Notes: generated from the letters alone by a model not told the origin. A DNA stretch of 36,421 nucleotides from Oscillospiraceae bacterium (GCA_029012465.1 JAQXMD010000129.1:1-36421); one strand, 5' to 3'; numbered from the stretch's first letter, positions 11,623 through 20,342 are shown. Numbers and translations are program-made.

Positions 11623-11632
11623 TGTTCGATTT

Positions 11633-11660
11633 GAAGGGGCTGCAAAGCCCCTTCTTTTTT
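11633..11660 (+). terminator. intrinsic terminator of apt
   Basis: GAAGGGGCT (11633-11641), loop GCAA, AGCCCCTTC (11646-11654), then six T (11655-11660). Confidence 0.95.
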
Positions 11661-11776
11661 GTTCTCCTGTCCGATAGCACCGGACTGAGTTTCATACGAA
11701 ACCGCAAAGATTGATACGCAAAATATTATTGTCCATTCTTAACAATTATCCCGGCAGGATTTGGGGCAATAGACAA

Positions 11777-11805
11777 TTAAAATCAGAACCAATTGATACT
11801 ATAAT
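11777..11805 (+). promoter_or_regulatory. probable promoter of the collagen-like/beta-helix gene
   Basis: A consensus TATAAT lies at 11800-11805 in an AT-rich stretch, with a weak -35 (TTAAAA, 11777-11782) 17 bp upstream. The short leader carries a small hairpin, GGCGG-ATTC-CCGCC (about 11819-11832), just before the ribosome site. Confidence 0.5.
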
Positions 11806-11847
11806 ATATACAACAAATGGCGGATTCCCGCCAGAAAGAGGTACATT

Positions 11848-13287
11848 ATGGAATTGATTCATGGTCTCCCCTATCAGACCTTTGTCCGTGACCCCTATGT
11901 AAAGAACGCCATGCCCATGGGCGGCGGCCCTGACGGTCCCGGCGGCCCCGGCGGTCCCGGCGGTCCCGGTGGCCCCGGCGGTCCTCCGGAAATGCCCCCG
12001 GAACGTCCCACCTCCGCAATCCTTGAGATTCGCTGCGGAAAGGTTGTGGAAAAGAGCCACAAGCTCTCCGGCGAGATCACCGATACCTGCGCAAAAAACG
12101 TAGTGCTGAATCTGAACGACGACAGTGTGGGCGGTGTCTATGTGTCAGGTGAAGGCTCCGACTTCACCCTGGAGCACGCCAACATCCGCATCTCCGGCGA
12201 AGGTCAGGGACTGGGCGGCAAGCTCAGCGGTGCAGCCGTAGAGGATCACGCCACCCTGACCCTGAAGGATTGCCGCATCAACATGGACGGGAAGCTTCGC
12301 TGTGCCACCTCCGCCGGTGGAAACAGTGTGCTGAAGGTCTACGACTCCATGCTGGCATCCCATGGCGACCCCTGGAACGTGGAGGAAAAGGAAGTTACCT
12401 GGGTCATCGGTCCCGGCATGTCCAAGCCTCCTGTATTTCTGGAGATCGAGGGCAATATGCGCACCCACTGCACCGTACAGGACTCCGAGAGCTATTTCTA
12501 CAACTCCACCATCATTGCCGACTCCTGGGCTGCTCTGTCCACCGACGCTGCCGGTGACCGGGTCTATCTGGAGGCCAATGACTGCAATGTCATCACCACC
12601 CGATCCGGCTACGGCACCTATGCGGACACCGGCTGCTACTGTGTACTGAACCGCTGCAATCTGGACGTGCAGAATATGGCCGCCATTGTGGCCGGTGAGT
12701 CCGGTGTCAAGCTCAATGACTGCACCGCCAAGTGCGGAAGCTATGTGGTGCTCAATCATGTGGTGGGCGGCGGCCCTGGAGACGCCATTCTCACACAGGT
12801 TTCCGACATTGCCATTTCCGGCGGCTCCTACCGCTGTGACGATGCCGCCGTCATCTGCAAGAGCTGCAATGCGGATGTGCTCTTCGACGGGGCGGAGATC
12901 CATTCCAAGGCCGGAATCCTGCTGAAATCCAAAGTCAACGACGACCCCTGTGCCCCCAATCCCGCCGGAAAGCCTGTCTACGGCTGTCATGTGACCCTGA
13001 AAAATATGAACACCGAAAACAGCATTCTCCATGAGGATCCCAACCGGAGAATGACCATCAGAATGGAAAACACCACCCTCACCGGTGCCATCTGCGGAGG
13101 TCCTCTCCTGTCCATGGATGAAAAGAGCCGCTGGACTGCCACTGGGGATTCCTCCGTGGTTCTCAACGGCGACCTGAATCCCGCCCAGCTGGACGCTGTG
13201 GCTGGTGTAACCATCACCGCCGTAGGCGCTGAAGCTATGGAAGCCGTCCTTCCCTCCGGCGGCAAGCTGGTGGTTGTAACCGGGTAA
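11848..13287 (+). CDS. collagen-like repeat plus right-handed beta-helix protein, function unknown
   Basis: This 479-residue protein is one I do not recognise by name. Residues about 25-47 form a collagen-like Gly-Pro-rich run (repeated GPGGPGG) followed by a PPEMPPERP hinge. From about residue 55 to the end there are many short beta-strand turns with recurring patterns of the type LxLxDCxI / VxLNDCTAKC / VTLKNMN, typical of right-handed parallel beta-helix folds. Cysteines are frequent in the middle. There is no signal peptide, sortase motif or membrane segment, so it is predicted to be cytoplasmic unless exported by an unusual route. It has its own promoter, and a strong hairpin follows the stop. 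RBS AAAGAGG precedes the ATG. It is unlinked to its neighbours by function. Confidence 0.8.
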   Translation: MELIHGLPYQTFVRDPYVKNAMPMGGGPDGPGGPGGPGGPGGPGGPPEMPPERPTSAILEIRCGKVVEKSHKLSGEITDTCAKNVVLNLNDDSVGGVYVSGEGSDFTLEHANIRISGEGQGLGGKLSGAAVEDHATLTLKDCRINMDGKLRCATSAGGNSVLKVYDSMLASHGDPWNVEEKEVTWVIGPGMSKPPVFLEIEGNMRTHCTVQDSESYFYNSTIIADSWAALSTDAAGDRVYLEANDCNVITTRSGYGTYADTGCYCVLNRCNLDVQNMAAIVAGESGVKLNDCTAKCGSYVVLNHVVGGGPGDAILTQVSDIAISGGSYRCDDAAVICKSCNADVLFDGAEIHSKAGILLKSKVNDDPCAPNPAGKPVYGCHVTLKNMNTENSILHEDPNRRMTIRMENTTLTGAICGGPLLSMDEKSRWTATGDSSVVLNGDLNPAQLDAVAGVTITAVGAEAMEAVLPSGGKLVVVTG

Positions 13288-13294
13288 ATTATTT

Positions 13295-13323
13295 GCAGCC
13301 CCGAAGGTCATTTTCGGGGCTGC
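13295..13323 (+). terminator. strong hairpin after the beta-helix gene, no U-tract
   Basis: GCAGCCCCGAA (13295-13305), 7-nt loop, TTCGGGGCTGC (13313-13323), followed by ACTTGATTC. The stem is excellent, but the missing U-tract makes it uncertain whether this terminates or only stabilises the mRNA 3' end. Confidence 0.6.
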
Positions 13324-13449
13324 ACTTGATTCATCGTATTGTTTTGTCTCATTTTTGCAAGTTTTCTTTCGCAGATATGCATACAGTTTTTTGCGTTTCA
13401 ACGATTTATGCAAAAATTCCGGCAAATTCCGGAACTATTTTTAAAACTG

Positions 13450-13478
13450 TTGACAAACTACTATGATATTATTACAAT
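13450..13478 (+). promoter_or_regulatory. sigma-A promoter of the dicarboxylate/glutamate symporter gene
   Basis: TTGACA (13450-13455), 17 bp, TACAAT (13473-13478). The ~57-nt leader contains a dyad, ATGCAC (13492-13497) and GTGCAT (13510-13515), and a repeated TGGCTTT, which could be a regulatory site. Confidence 0.85.
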
Positions 13479-13541
13479 AATGCTGGCTTTTATGCACTCT
13501 GGCTTTACGGTGCATGCAAATCTTTAAAAAGGAGAATGAGT

Positions 13542-14783
13542 ATGGAAAACGCAAAGAAAACGAAAAAGCTCTCCCTTGCGGGGCAGATCTTTATTGCAAT
13601 GGTTCTGGCAATCATTGCGGGTCTGCTGATGCAAAACGCAGCTGATTTCGCCACGAACTACATCAAGCCCTTCGGCACCATCTTCCTGAACCTCATCAAG
13701 TTTATCGTATGTCCCATTGTGCTGCTGTCCATCATGAACGGCATCATCTCCATGAAGGACATCCGCAAGGTGGGTGCTATCGGCTGGAAAACCGTTGTGT
13801 ACTATCTGTGCACCACCGCTTTTGCAATCACCTTCGGCCTCATTATCGGCAACCTATTCAAGGGCATGTTCCCCGTTGTAGCTACCACAGACCTTGTCTA
13901 TGAGGCCGCTGAGGCCACCTCCTTTATGGACACTCTGGTCAACATCTTCCCCTCCAACTTCATCGCGCCTCTGGTAAACGCCAGCATGCTCCAGATCATT
14001 GTTATGGCAATTCTCATTGGCTTTGCCGTGATTCTGGTGGGTGAAAAGGCTTCCAGCGTTGTGACTGCCACAGAGCATCTGAACGAGGTATTCATGAAGA
14101 TCATGGAACTGATTCTGAAGCTCTCCCCCATCGGCGTATTCTGCCTGCTGTGCCCTGTGATCGCTTCCAACGGTGCTGCCATTATCGGCTCTCTGGCCAT
14201 GGTTCTGCTGGCTGCTTATATCTGCTATGCGCTCCATGCAATCGTGATTTACTCTCTGGCCGTCCGTACCATGGGCGGACTCAGCCCACTGAAATTCTTC
14301 AAGGGAATGCTTCCCGCCATGATTTTTGCATTCTCCAGTGCTTCCTCTGTGGGCACCCTGCCCCTGAACCTGGATTGCAGCGAGAAGCTGGGCGCTGACC
14401 GTGAGGTGGCCTCCTTCGTTCTGCCTCTGGGCGCAACCATCAACATGGACGGCACCGCCATCTACATGGGCGTCTGCTCCATCTTCATTGCTTCCTGCTA
14501 CGGCATTGATCTGACCCTCACTCAGATGATTACCATTATCCTCACCGCTACCCTGGCCTCCATCGGCACCGCAGGTGTTCCCGGCGCAGGCATGGTCATG
14601 CTGGCCATGGTTCTGACCTCCGTTGGTCTGCCCGTTGACGGCATCGCACTGGTAGCCGGTGTTGACCGTCTGTTCGATATGGGCCGTACCGTTCTGAACA
14701 TCACCGGAGACGCTTCCTGCGCAATCATTGTATCCAACCTGGAAACCAAGCGAGAGGCCAAAAAGGCCCGCCAGGCTCAGTAA
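13542..14783 (+). CDS. dicarboxylate/amino acid:cation symporter (DAACS family)
   Basis: This 413-residue membrane protein belongs to the family of GltP, GltT and DctA, which imports glutamate, aspartate or C4-dicarboxylates with Na+ or H+. The family signatures are all present: the serine-rich re-entrant loop SSASSVGTLPLNLD, the ion-site motif NMDGTAIY, the second hairpin GVPGAG, and the substrate-binding helix DRLFDMGRTVLNITGDA. The Arg seen in that last helix (DMGRTVLN) is usual for this family; I cannot separate the acidic substrates from sequence alone. The ATG at 13542 is chosen over the one at 13536 because AAGGAG would be only 1 nt from the latter. It has its own promoter and is followed by a bidirectional terminator. 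Confidence 0.93.
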   Translation: MENAKKTKKLSLAGQIFIAMVLAIIAGLLMQNAADFATNYIKPFGTIFLNLIKFIVCPIVLLSIMNGIISMKDIRKVGAIGWKTVVYYLCTTAFAITFGLIIGNLFKGMFPVVATTDLVYEAAEATSFMDTLVNIFPSNFIAPLVNASMLQIIVMAILIGFAVILVGEKASSVVTATEHLNEVFMKIMELILKLSPIGVFCLLCPVIASNGAAIIGSLAMVLLAAYICYALHAIVIYSLAVRTMGGLSPLKFFKGMLPAMIFAFSSASSVGTLPLNLDCSEKLGADREVASFVLPLGATINMDGTAIYMGVCSIFIASCYGIDLTLTQMITIILTATLASIGTAGVPGAGMVMLAMVLTSVGLPVDGIALVAGVDRLFDMGRTVLNITGDASCAIIVSNLETKREAKKARQAQ

Positions 14784-14800
14784 TTTCATCTGACTTCTAA

Positions 14801-14839
14801 AAATGCCCACTGTGCGTTCTGCTTGCACAGTGGGCATTT
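14801..14839. terminator. bidirectional terminator between the symporter gene and dnaK
   Basis: AAATGCCCACTGTGC (14801-14815), 9-nt loop, GCACAGTGGGCATTT (14825-14839): a perfect 15-bp stem. CGTTTTATTC follows on the plus strand and TTTAGAAG follows on the minus strand, so it serves both convergent genes. Confidence 0.9.
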
Positions 14840-14843
14840 CGTT

Positions 14844-16601
14844 TTATTCATCCTCTTCCTCGAACTCGGCGTCCTGGGCTCCGTTGGGATCGTATTCCAC
14901 ATCACTGCCGAAGGAGGCAATCAGGCTTTGAAGCTCCGCAATGCTTCTGCGCATCTGATCGGGGTCTTTGCTCTTTCTGGCTTTGGTGGCATTCCGAATG
15001 GCAGCAGATCTGGCCTGCTTCTGTTCCCGGGTGAGCTTTCTGGCAGCCTGTGCCTGATACATCAGCTGCTCCAGCTCATCCTTGGCTGTGGCCTCCTCCT
15101 TCTGGCGGCGGTCCTGCTCGGCGTACTGCTGGGCATCCCGGATGGCCCGGTCAATGTCCTCCTGAGACAGATTGGAGGAAGCGGTGATGGTAATTGCCTG
15201 CTGCTTTCCGGTGCCCAGATCTTTGGCGGATACATTCACAATGCCGTTGGCATCAATGTTGAATGTGACCTCAATCTGAGGAACTCCCCGCATGGCATGG
15301 CGGATACCGGTCAGCTTGAACTTGCCAAGGCTCCGGTTGTCTCTTGCCATCTGACGCTCGCCCTGAAGGACATTGATCTCAACGCTGGTCTGGAAATTCT
15401 GCGCCGTGGAGAAAATCTGGCTCTTGGTGATGGGCAGCGTGGTATTTCGTTCAATGAGCCGGGTGCAGACACCGCCAAGGGTCTCGATGCCCAGCGAAAG
15501 AGGCGTTACATCCAGCAGCAGAAGGCCCGTCACCTGACCGCCCAGAACGCCTGCCTGAAGGGCAGCGCCCATGGCCACGCATTCATCGGGGTTGATGCCC
15601 TTAAAGGGCTTCTTCCCGGTAAACCGCTCCACAGCCTCCTGCACCGCAGGAATCCGGCTGGAGCCGCCTACCATCAGGATTTTGCTCAGTTCCGCGACCT
15701 TCAGACCAGAGTCGGAAAGGGCCTGCTGCATGGGGCCCATGGTCTTTTCCACCAGGTGAGATGTGAGACTGTTGAATTTTGCCCGGGTCAGGGTAACATC
15801 CATATGCACAGGGCCATCCTTGCCCACGGCAATATAGGGCAGATTCACATTGGTGGAGGCAACGCCGGAAAGCTCGATCTTTGCCTTTTCAGCGGCTTCC
15901 CTCACACGCTGCATGGCTGCCGGGTCCTTACGAAGATCCATGCGGTTTTCCTTTTTGAACTCCTCCAGCAGATAGTCCACCACACAGGCGTCAAAATCAT
16001 CGCCGCCCAGACGGTTATTGCCCGCAGTGGCCAGAACCTCAATGACGCCGCCGTTGATATCCAGAATGGACACATCAAAGGTGCCGCCGCCCAGATCATA
16101 GACCATGACCTTCTGAGCATCTTCCTTATCCACACCGTAGGCAACCGCAGCGGCGGTGGGCTCGTTGATGATACGCTTCACATCAAGGCCGGCGATCTTG
16201 CCCGCATCCTTGGTGGCCTGACGCTGAGAGTCGGTAAAGTAGGCAGGAACGGTGATAACCGCACTGTCAACGGGACCTCCCAGATAGCTCTCCGCATCCT
16301 GCTTCAGCTTCATGAGAATCATCGCGGAGATCTCCGGAGGGGTAAAGCGCTTTCCATCGATTTTCACCCCGTAATCGGTGCCCATTTCACGCTTGATGGA
16401 GGAAATGGTGCGCTCCGGGTTGGCAACGGCCTGACGCTTTGCCGCCTGTCCCACCAGCCGCTCGCCGGTTTTTGTAAATCCAACCACAGAGGGGGTGGTT
16501 CTGCCGCCCTCAGCGTTGGGAATGACTGTGACCTCGCCGCCCTCCATGGCACACACGCAGGAGTTGGTGGTACCAAGGTCAATTCCAATAGTATAAGCCA
16601 A
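14844..16601 (-). CDS. dnaK: Hsp70 chaperone DnaK
   Basis: This ATP-driven protein-folding chaperone has 585 residues, somewhat short of the usual 600-640. The ATPase domain shows the phosphate-1 motif [10 protein letters not shown] at the very N-terminus, VITVPAYF, the [11 protein letters not shown] phosphate-2 motif, and [10 protein letters not shown]. The substrate-binding domain follows ([24 protein letters not shown]), then a helical lid and a short acidic tail (EEEDE). The lid is highly charged and compact. I chose a TTG start at 16601, 7 bp after GGGAGG, because it places [10 protein letters not shown] at the expected position; the upstream in-frame ATG at 16658 is inside the end of grpE. 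It is the last gene of an operon with grpE and a J-domain protein. No hrcA gene or CIRCE element is visible. Confidence 0.95.
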   Translation of the reverse strand: MAYTIGIDLGTTNSCVCAMEGGEVTVIPNAEGGRTTPSVVGFTKTGERLVGQAAKRQAVANPERTISSIKREMGTDYGVKIDGKRFTPPEISAMILMKLKQDAESYLGGPVDSAVITVPAYFTDSQRQATKDAGKIAGLDVKRIINEPTAAAVAYGVDKEDAQKVMVYDLGGGTFDVSILDINGGVIEVLATAGNNRLGGDDFDACVVDYLLEEFKKENRMDLRKDPAAMQRVREAAEKAKIELSGVASTNVNLPYIAVGKDGPVHMDVTLTRAKFNSLTSHLVEKTMGPMQQALSDSGLKVAELSKILMVGGSSRIPAVQEAVERFTGKKPFKGINPDECVAMGAALQAGVLGGQVTGLLLLDVTPLSLGIETLGGVCTRLIERNTTLPITKSQIFSTAQNFQTSVEINVLQGERQMARDNRSLGKFKLTGIRHAMRGVPQIEVTFNIDANGIVNVSAKDLGTGKQQAITITASSNLSQEDIDRAIRDAQQYAEQDRRQKEEATAKDELEQLMYQAQAARKLTREQKQARSAAIRNATKARKSKDPDQMRRSIAELQSLIASFGSDVEYDPNGAQDAEFEEEDE

Positions 16602-16614
16602 TTGATTGCCTCCC

Positions 16615-17055
16615 TCAGTTTGCCACAACCACAAGGCTGTGGCGCAATATCCTGTCACCCCGGCGGAAGCCTGTCAGCATCACACGGGTAATCACACACT
16701 CCCCCAGTTCAGGGTCAAGGATGTGTTCCGCGGCTTCGTGGAGATTGGGGTCGAAGGTCTGTCCCATGGCCGGGATTTCCTCCACACCAAGCGCCTCCAT
16801 CTGCTTTTTCAGGGTGTTCATGGTCATTTCAATGCCCACGCGAAAGGCTTCATCCTCCGTGGACTGCTCCAGTGCCCGCTGGAGATTGTCAAATACGGGA
16901 AGTATCTGTTTCAGTGCATCGCAGCCGCCCTGATGATAGGACTGCTCCTTAATTTCCGCGTTCCTGCGGCGATAATTCTGATATTCCCGTTCCAGCTCCG
17001 AAAAACGAAGCTCGCATTGATCCAGCTTTTTACGCAGCACAAGCGGAAAACCCAT
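16615..17055 (-). CDS. grpE: nucleotide exchange factor GrpE (short form)
   Basis: GrpE releases ADP from DnaK. This copy has 146 residues, shorter than the usual ~190, because it lacks the acidic N-terminal tail and begins almost directly with the long coiled-coil helix ([21 protein letters not shown]). The dimer/DnaK-binding core is present: [44 protein letters not shown], and the terminal beta-domain [22 protein letters not shown] precedes the ATG. It sits 13 bp upstream of the dnaK start and 24 bp after the J-protein gene, so all three are co-transcribed. Confidence 0.93.
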   Translation of the reverse strand: MGFPLVLRKKLDQCELRFSELEREYQNYRRRNAEIKEQSYHQGGCDALKQILPVFDNLQRALEQSTEDEAFRVGIEMTMNTLKKQMEALGVEEIPAMGQTFDPNLHEAAEHILDPELGECVITRVMLTGFRRGDRILRHSLVVVAN

Positions 17056-17079
17056 TGCGGCACCTCCATACAGATTTAC

Positions 17080-17808
17080 TCAGCAGCACAGATATACCCC
17101 CCGGCCGCCGCAGCAGATATTGAACAGGCACCAGAACATACACATTCTGGAGCAGAAGCTGTTGCTTCCCATATTGAAGCCATAGCTTCTGCCGGTATTG
17201 GTGTAGGCCTGTCCCCCGGACTGCACGATCTGGTAGAATCTCTGATAATCCAGATTATCCGGCTCCATGTCCATAGCCCTGCGGATGTGCTCCATGGCAG
17301 TGACCCGGTTGCCCTTTCCATAGTTTGCCCTGGCCGAGCAATAATACCAGCGGTCATCCCGGTCTGCCATTGCAACGCGGTCCAGCACATTCATGGCATC
17401 GTCATAGGCTCCCGCATTGATATAATGAAGGGCAGCCTGAATATCCGTGGAATCCCGGGTTTCGTATTGTGTATTCTGATAGGTTCGCTGCTGTGTTCCG
17501 AACCCAAAGGGGTCAAATCCGAATCCGAAGGGGTCATACCCCGCTCCTCCGGCAGAACCGCCATTGGCACTGCCGCCGTAGCCGCCGCCATAGCTGCTGC
17601 CATATGCTCCGCCGTAAGCACTCTGCTGGGGCTGGGGATTCTTAATGGCCTCATAGGCCGCATTGATCTCATTCATTTTCTGTTCGCAGGAAGGGTCTCC
17701 CGGATTCAGGTCCGGGTGATACTTCTTTGCCAGCTTTCGGTAGGCCGATTTGATTTCGTCCTCGGAAGCTGTTCTGGGGACACCCAGAACCTCATATGGA
17801 TCTCTCAT
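17080..17808 (-). CDS. atypical J-domain co-chaperone with Gly-rich linker, helical repeats and Cys-rich tail
   Basis: This is a 242-residue class C-like J protein. Residues 3-57 form a J domain with the HPD motif at 31-33 ([11 protein letters not shown]), which stimulates DnaK ATPase. A Gly/Ser/Tyr-rich linker follows (about 64-105). Then come TPR-like helices (about 115-195: [17 protein letters not shown], and [14 protein letters not shown]). The last 30 residues hold eight cysteines within a hydrophobic stretch ([17 protein letters not shown]...). It lacks the zinc-finger and C-terminal beta domains of DnaJ, so it is not the canonical housekeeping DnaJ. The tail could be lipidated, membrane-inserting or metal-binding; the sequence does not decide. 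It lies directly between the DUF5685 gene and grpE. Confidence 0.88.
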   Translation of the reverse strand: MRDPYEVLGVPRTASEDEIKSAYRKLAKKYHPDLNPGDPSCEQKMNEINAAYEAIKNPQPQQSAYGGAYGSSYGGGYGGSANGGSAGGAGYDPFGFGFDPFGFGTQQRTYQNTQYETRDSTDIQAALHYINAGAYDDAMNVLDRVAMADRDDRWYYCSARANYGKGNRVTAMEHIRRAMDMEPDNLDYQRFYQIVQSGGQAYTNTGRSYGFNMGSNSFCSRMCMFWCLFNICCGGRGVYLCC

Positions 17809-17822
17809 GTCCTCAATACTCC

Positions 17823-18680
17823 TTACTCTTTTTCCTGTTCTTGCTGGCCGTCAGCGCCGTCCCGTTTCCGGAACGCACGGTTATACTGCTGCCAAACTCC
17901 ACTGTAGAGGATATTTCGCATTATGTCAAGGTCCTGCTCCAGCGGCAGGTATTCAAAGGCTCTTGTGGCGTCGGAGAGCAGCATGGTCAGAAGGTCCATA
18001 TCCTCCGCTCTGGAACGCGCTCCTGATGTGACCGTCCGGAGGGGATTGGGTCTCCCCCGCTTTTCGTCCTTATGATAGTCGATACAGGCATCCATAATAT
18101 AGATAAACCGGCCAAGTCCCTGTCCCATGGCACGAAGGGCAGGCGCCCAATGATCCCCTTCATCCGGTACGAACAGCTCCCCCATCAGATTGCCAAAGAC
18201 ATCCGCGGCACGGTCCGCACTGACCTCCGGCCCGTCCTCATAGCGATGAAGCTCCCGAAGGGATTCCTCCATGACCCTGGCCTGACGGGGATATTGGGAA
18301 ACCAGACGGGAAAAGCGCCTCTTGAGCGTCTTTGCAAACAAAAGCCGTGAGAGGCTTTTCTCATCCTCCCAATCGTCCATGCAGTCATAGTATGCCAGCA
18401 TCAGATTCAGGTCAGCCCCGTAATCCGTGAATTTGTTATAAAAAAAGGGGCGTTTGTGCATGGGGTGTACAGGGCACCGGGCAGAGCCGGTTTTCTCCTC
18501 CGGCTCATAGAGGGAGGAAAGCACCAGCACAAGAAATGTCATGTCATAGCTGAGGGTCATTCGTCCAAATAGCCCCTGCCGTTTCTGAAGCCGCCGGCAG
18601 AGGCCGCAGTAGCAGGCGCCGTACCGGCTTCTGGCATCGTCCGACAGCAGCTCGGGGGCCGCAGTAATATATCCAAACAT
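17823..18680 (-). CDS. DUF5685 family protein
   Basis: This 285-residue protein of unknown function matches the DUF5685 family as I remember it: N-terminus [12 protein letters not shown], then a conserved [12 protein letters not shown] cysteine motif, [16 protein letters not shown], and later [17 protein letters not shown] with conserved acidic residues. The Cys-x2-Cys pair and the later CPVHPMHK suggest a metal site. The family often occurs beside J-domain proteins in Clostridia, as here. The start overlaps the stop of the upstream gene by one base (TGATG), indicating translational coupling. The C-terminus is charged ([12 protein letters not shown]). No membrane segment is obvious apart from the hydrophobic helix near residues 45-58. 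Confidence 0.82.
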   Translation of the reverse strand: MFGYITAAPELLSDDARSRYGACYCGLCRRLQKRQGLFGRMTLSYDMTFLVLVLSSLYEPEEKTGSARCPVHPMHKRPFFYNKFTDYGADLNLMLAYYDCMDDWEDEKSLSRLLFAKTLKRRFSRLVSQYPRQARVMEESLRELHRYEDGPEVSADRAADVFGNLMGELFVPDEGDHWAPALRAMGQGLGRFIYIMDACIDYHKDEKRGRPNPLRTVTSGARSRAEDMDLLTMLLSDATRAFEYLPLEQDLDIMRNILYSGVWQQYNRAFRKRDGADGQQEQEKE

Positions 18681-19081
18681 CAGCTGTTCCTTTCAAAAAC
18701 GTGGCTGCACCGTTTACAGGTGATCCGGATGTGTCCCTTTCCCTTGGGAACCCGCAGAACCGTCCCACACTGGGGGCATTTGAAGAAGCAGTAGAGATTC
18801 TTCTGCCGTTTCCGTTGTTTTCTGCGGGCAATCAGATCCGTTACAGGACGCATCAGCTTCAAAAATCCCTCATTTTCCCTGTCACGTTGGGGAAGGTTCC
18901 GGCTGAGAATCCGAAAATAGGTCCCCGCCAGACCAAAAAACGCCAGCAACCACAGGATCGAACCTGCCACGCCCCGTGCAAACATAGCGACAATCAGAAG
19001 AACGCAGGACAGGACGCTTGTAAACATGCTCAGTTCGTCATGTCCATGGCGGCCATCCATAAATCTCCGGTCCCTGCGCAC
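18680..19081 (-). CDS. small membrane protein with C-terminal zinc ribbon
   Basis: This is a predicted 133-residue protein from a GTG at 19081, 9 bp after AAAGGTGG. Residues 6-15 (RFMDGRHGHDEL) resemble the conserved start of a Clostridial family I recall as hypothetical. Two adjacent hydrophobic helices (about 17-50) are followed by a basic segment (RRKQRKRQK) and a zinc ribbon CPQC...CKRC in the last 35 residues, with VPKGKGHIRITC between the pairs. It probably sits in the membrane with the zinc ribbon in the cytoplasm. It is first in the dnaK operon and coupled to the DUF5685 gene. I could not find a convincing promoter in the 19082-19308 stretch upstream. Confidence 0.75.
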   Translation of the reverse strand: MRRDRRFMDGRHGHDELSMFTSVLSCVLLIVAMFARGVAGSILWLLAFFGLAGTYFRILSRNLPQRDRENEGFLKLMRPVTDLIARRKQRKRQKNLYCFFKCPQCGTVLRVPKGKGHIRITCKRCSHVFERNS

Positions 19082-19308
19082 AGGTTCCACCCACCTTTCT
19101 TTTTGTAATAGGAACACTTTAACAGCACTTTGTGAACTGAGTATAAACATTCTCCGGTTTTTTGTTTTTTCTTCAATTTTTCTCTTACCCTTTGCAGGCT
19201 TTGCCAGTTTACACAAGCCGCTGTCCATGATACAATACACTATGGTAGATTGTCCAAATAAGACGAAAGGAATCTCTGAGTTTTGTGAAAATTAACATAG
19301 AACTTCTC

Positions 19309-19339
19309 TTGACTTTGGGACAATACCATGGTTTAGAAT
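19309..19339 (+). promoter_or_regulatory. MerR-type promoter and operator of the transhydroxylase operon
   Basis: TTGACT (19309-19314) and TAGAAT (19334-19339) are separated by 19 bp, longer than the usual 17 and characteristic of MerR-activated promoters. The spacer carries TTGG (19315-19318), 7 nt, CCATGG (19326-19331). The same arrangement is found at 33685-33715 beside a merR-type gene. Transcription would start near 19346, leaving a ~20-nt leader. Confidence 0.7.
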
Positions 19340-19366
19340 GAATCAGGTAGAATCGGAGGGATATCT

Positions 19367-19795
19367 ATGGCTAATTCCAATGCTGCGCAGCAGAATTCCG
19401 AGCCTCAAAAGAAAATCACCATCGGCCCACTGGAACGGGACGGCGAAAAGCTGATCCATTCTCTTGAGAAGGGCAATATGGTTGCGATTCTTTCAAAGGC
19501 CGAAATCATGTATACCCTGCTGCGGGGCGATTATCTGTGCTACATTCACCCCATCGGTGCCGAGGAGGGCCGCGCAAAGCGCCTGCCCAACACCGAGGAG
19601 TGCCGTGCAGTGGTAAAGAACCTTTCCGGTCTTGCAGACCAGCTTTTCGAGGTGGAGTTTGAACTCGGAATGGACACCATGGGCGTTATGCAGGCAGCAG
19701 AAAATGCCATTGTGGCCTTTCTGGACTCCATTGGTGAACTGCCGGCAGAAGACATTGACTTCATGACCGGTGAGGCGCCCAAACAAAATTCGTAA
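19367..19795 (+). CDS. unknown protein, first gene of the transhydroxylase operon
   Basis: This 142-residue protein has no family I recognise. The N-terminal ~15 residues are polar and probably disordered (SNAAQQNSEPQKK). The rest looks alpha-helical and acidic, with a hydrophobic-heptad stretch LFEVEFELGMDTMGVMQAAENAIVAFL (in parts: LFEVEFELGMD, MQAAENAIVAFL). Cysteines are only C58 and C79; no signal peptide or membrane helix. GGAGGG lies 6 bp before the ATG. It directly follows the putative MerR-controlled promoter and precedes the second unknown gene by 43 bp. Its place suggests an accessory or maturation role for the Mo enzyme, or a role in substrate handling, but nothing in the sequence proves this. 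Confidence 0.8.
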   Translation: MANSNAAQQNSEPQKKITIGPLERDGEKLIHSLEKGNMVAILSKAEIMYTLLRGDYLCYIHPIGAEEGRAKRLPNTEECRAVVKNLSGLADQLFEVEFELGMDTMGVMQAAENAIVAFLDSIGELPAEDIDFMTGEAPKQNS

Positions 19796-19838
19796 ATCCT
19801 TCAGTGTTACGCTGAATAATTAGAAGGAGGAATGATTC

Positions 19839-20330
19839 ATGAAAGTGACGATTCGTGTCCCCGAAGGTGTCGTGACCCTGACTACCGAGGAGATTGCCGC
19901 AAAGGCTTCTGAAATCGTCAAGGCATGTCCCAGTGAGCTTACCTGTGCGTTCCGCGTCTGGTATGAGGGCTTCGAGGGATACGGCATGCCCACCCGTGAT
20001 GTGGTGACTGCCATTGAAAAGGGCATCGCCGACAGCGGCTGCTGGACAAATGTCGGTCCCCGCCGTTTTGAGAAGTATGGCGTGGTCAATGCTTACACCA
20101 ATGACAACTACGCTTCTGCTCAGAAGGATCAGGACGGCAACCCCATGGTTCTGCACAAGTTCCATGCAGGCAGCAAGTATCAGGGTCCCGACGGCAAGAT
20201 CTACTGGATCCCCGTGGTGGAGATTTTCGATATGCGCTGCTTTGAGTGGAAAGACGGCAAATTCGTCGGAAATATGGTGGAGATCAACCCCAATTCCGAC
20301 TATGCCAAGGCAATGGTCGAAGTAAAGTAA
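19839..20330 (+). CDS. unknown protein directly upstream of the transhydroxylase large subunit
   Basis: This 163-residue soluble protein has no family I recognise. It has an N-terminal beta-strand pair (KVTIRVPEGVVTLTTEE), then a helix, then an aromatic-rich middle (FRVWYEGFEGYGMP; GCWTNVGPRRFEKYGVVNAYTNDNY) and a C-terminal beta-rich part (KIYWIPVVEIFDMRCFEWKDG). The many Tyr, Trp and Phe residues would suit a small binding domain for an aromatic ligand, which is speculation. AAGGAGG lies 9 bp before the ATG. The stop is only 12 bp from the start of the large subunit, so the two are certainly co-transcribed. It could be a chaperone, a third subunit, or a substrate-binding or auxiliary enzyme. 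Confidence 0.85.
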   Translation: MKVTIRVPEGVVTLTTEEIAAKASEIVKACPSELTCAFRVWYEGFEGYGMPTRDVVTAIEKGIADSGCWTNVGPRRFEKYGVVNAYTNDNYASAQKDQDGNPMVLHKFHAGSKYQGPDGKIYWIPVVEIFDMRCFEWKDGKFVGNMVEINPNSDYAKAMVEVK

Positions 20331-20342
20331 GGAGGCAACATC

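Noticed and set aside
12145..13425. A 426-codon open frame opposite the beta-helix gene.
   Set aside because: It crosses the downstream hairpin and lacks a ribosome site; the plus-strand gene has promoter, ribosome site and structured repeats.
14823..16691. A 622-codon open frame opposite dnaK.
   Set aside because: DnaK on the minus strand is unmistakable; the plus-strand frame also runs through the bidirectional terminator.
19082..19308. A promoter for the dnaK operon on the minus strand (TATACT near 19140-19145, or TTGGAC with TATCAT near 19230-19255).
   Set aside because: No -35/-10 pair with acceptable spacing could be settled; I did not annotate one.
19082..19366. CIRCE (HrcA) operator upstream of the dnaK operon.
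   Set aside because: No TTAGCACTC-N9-GAGTGCTAA-like sequence is present.
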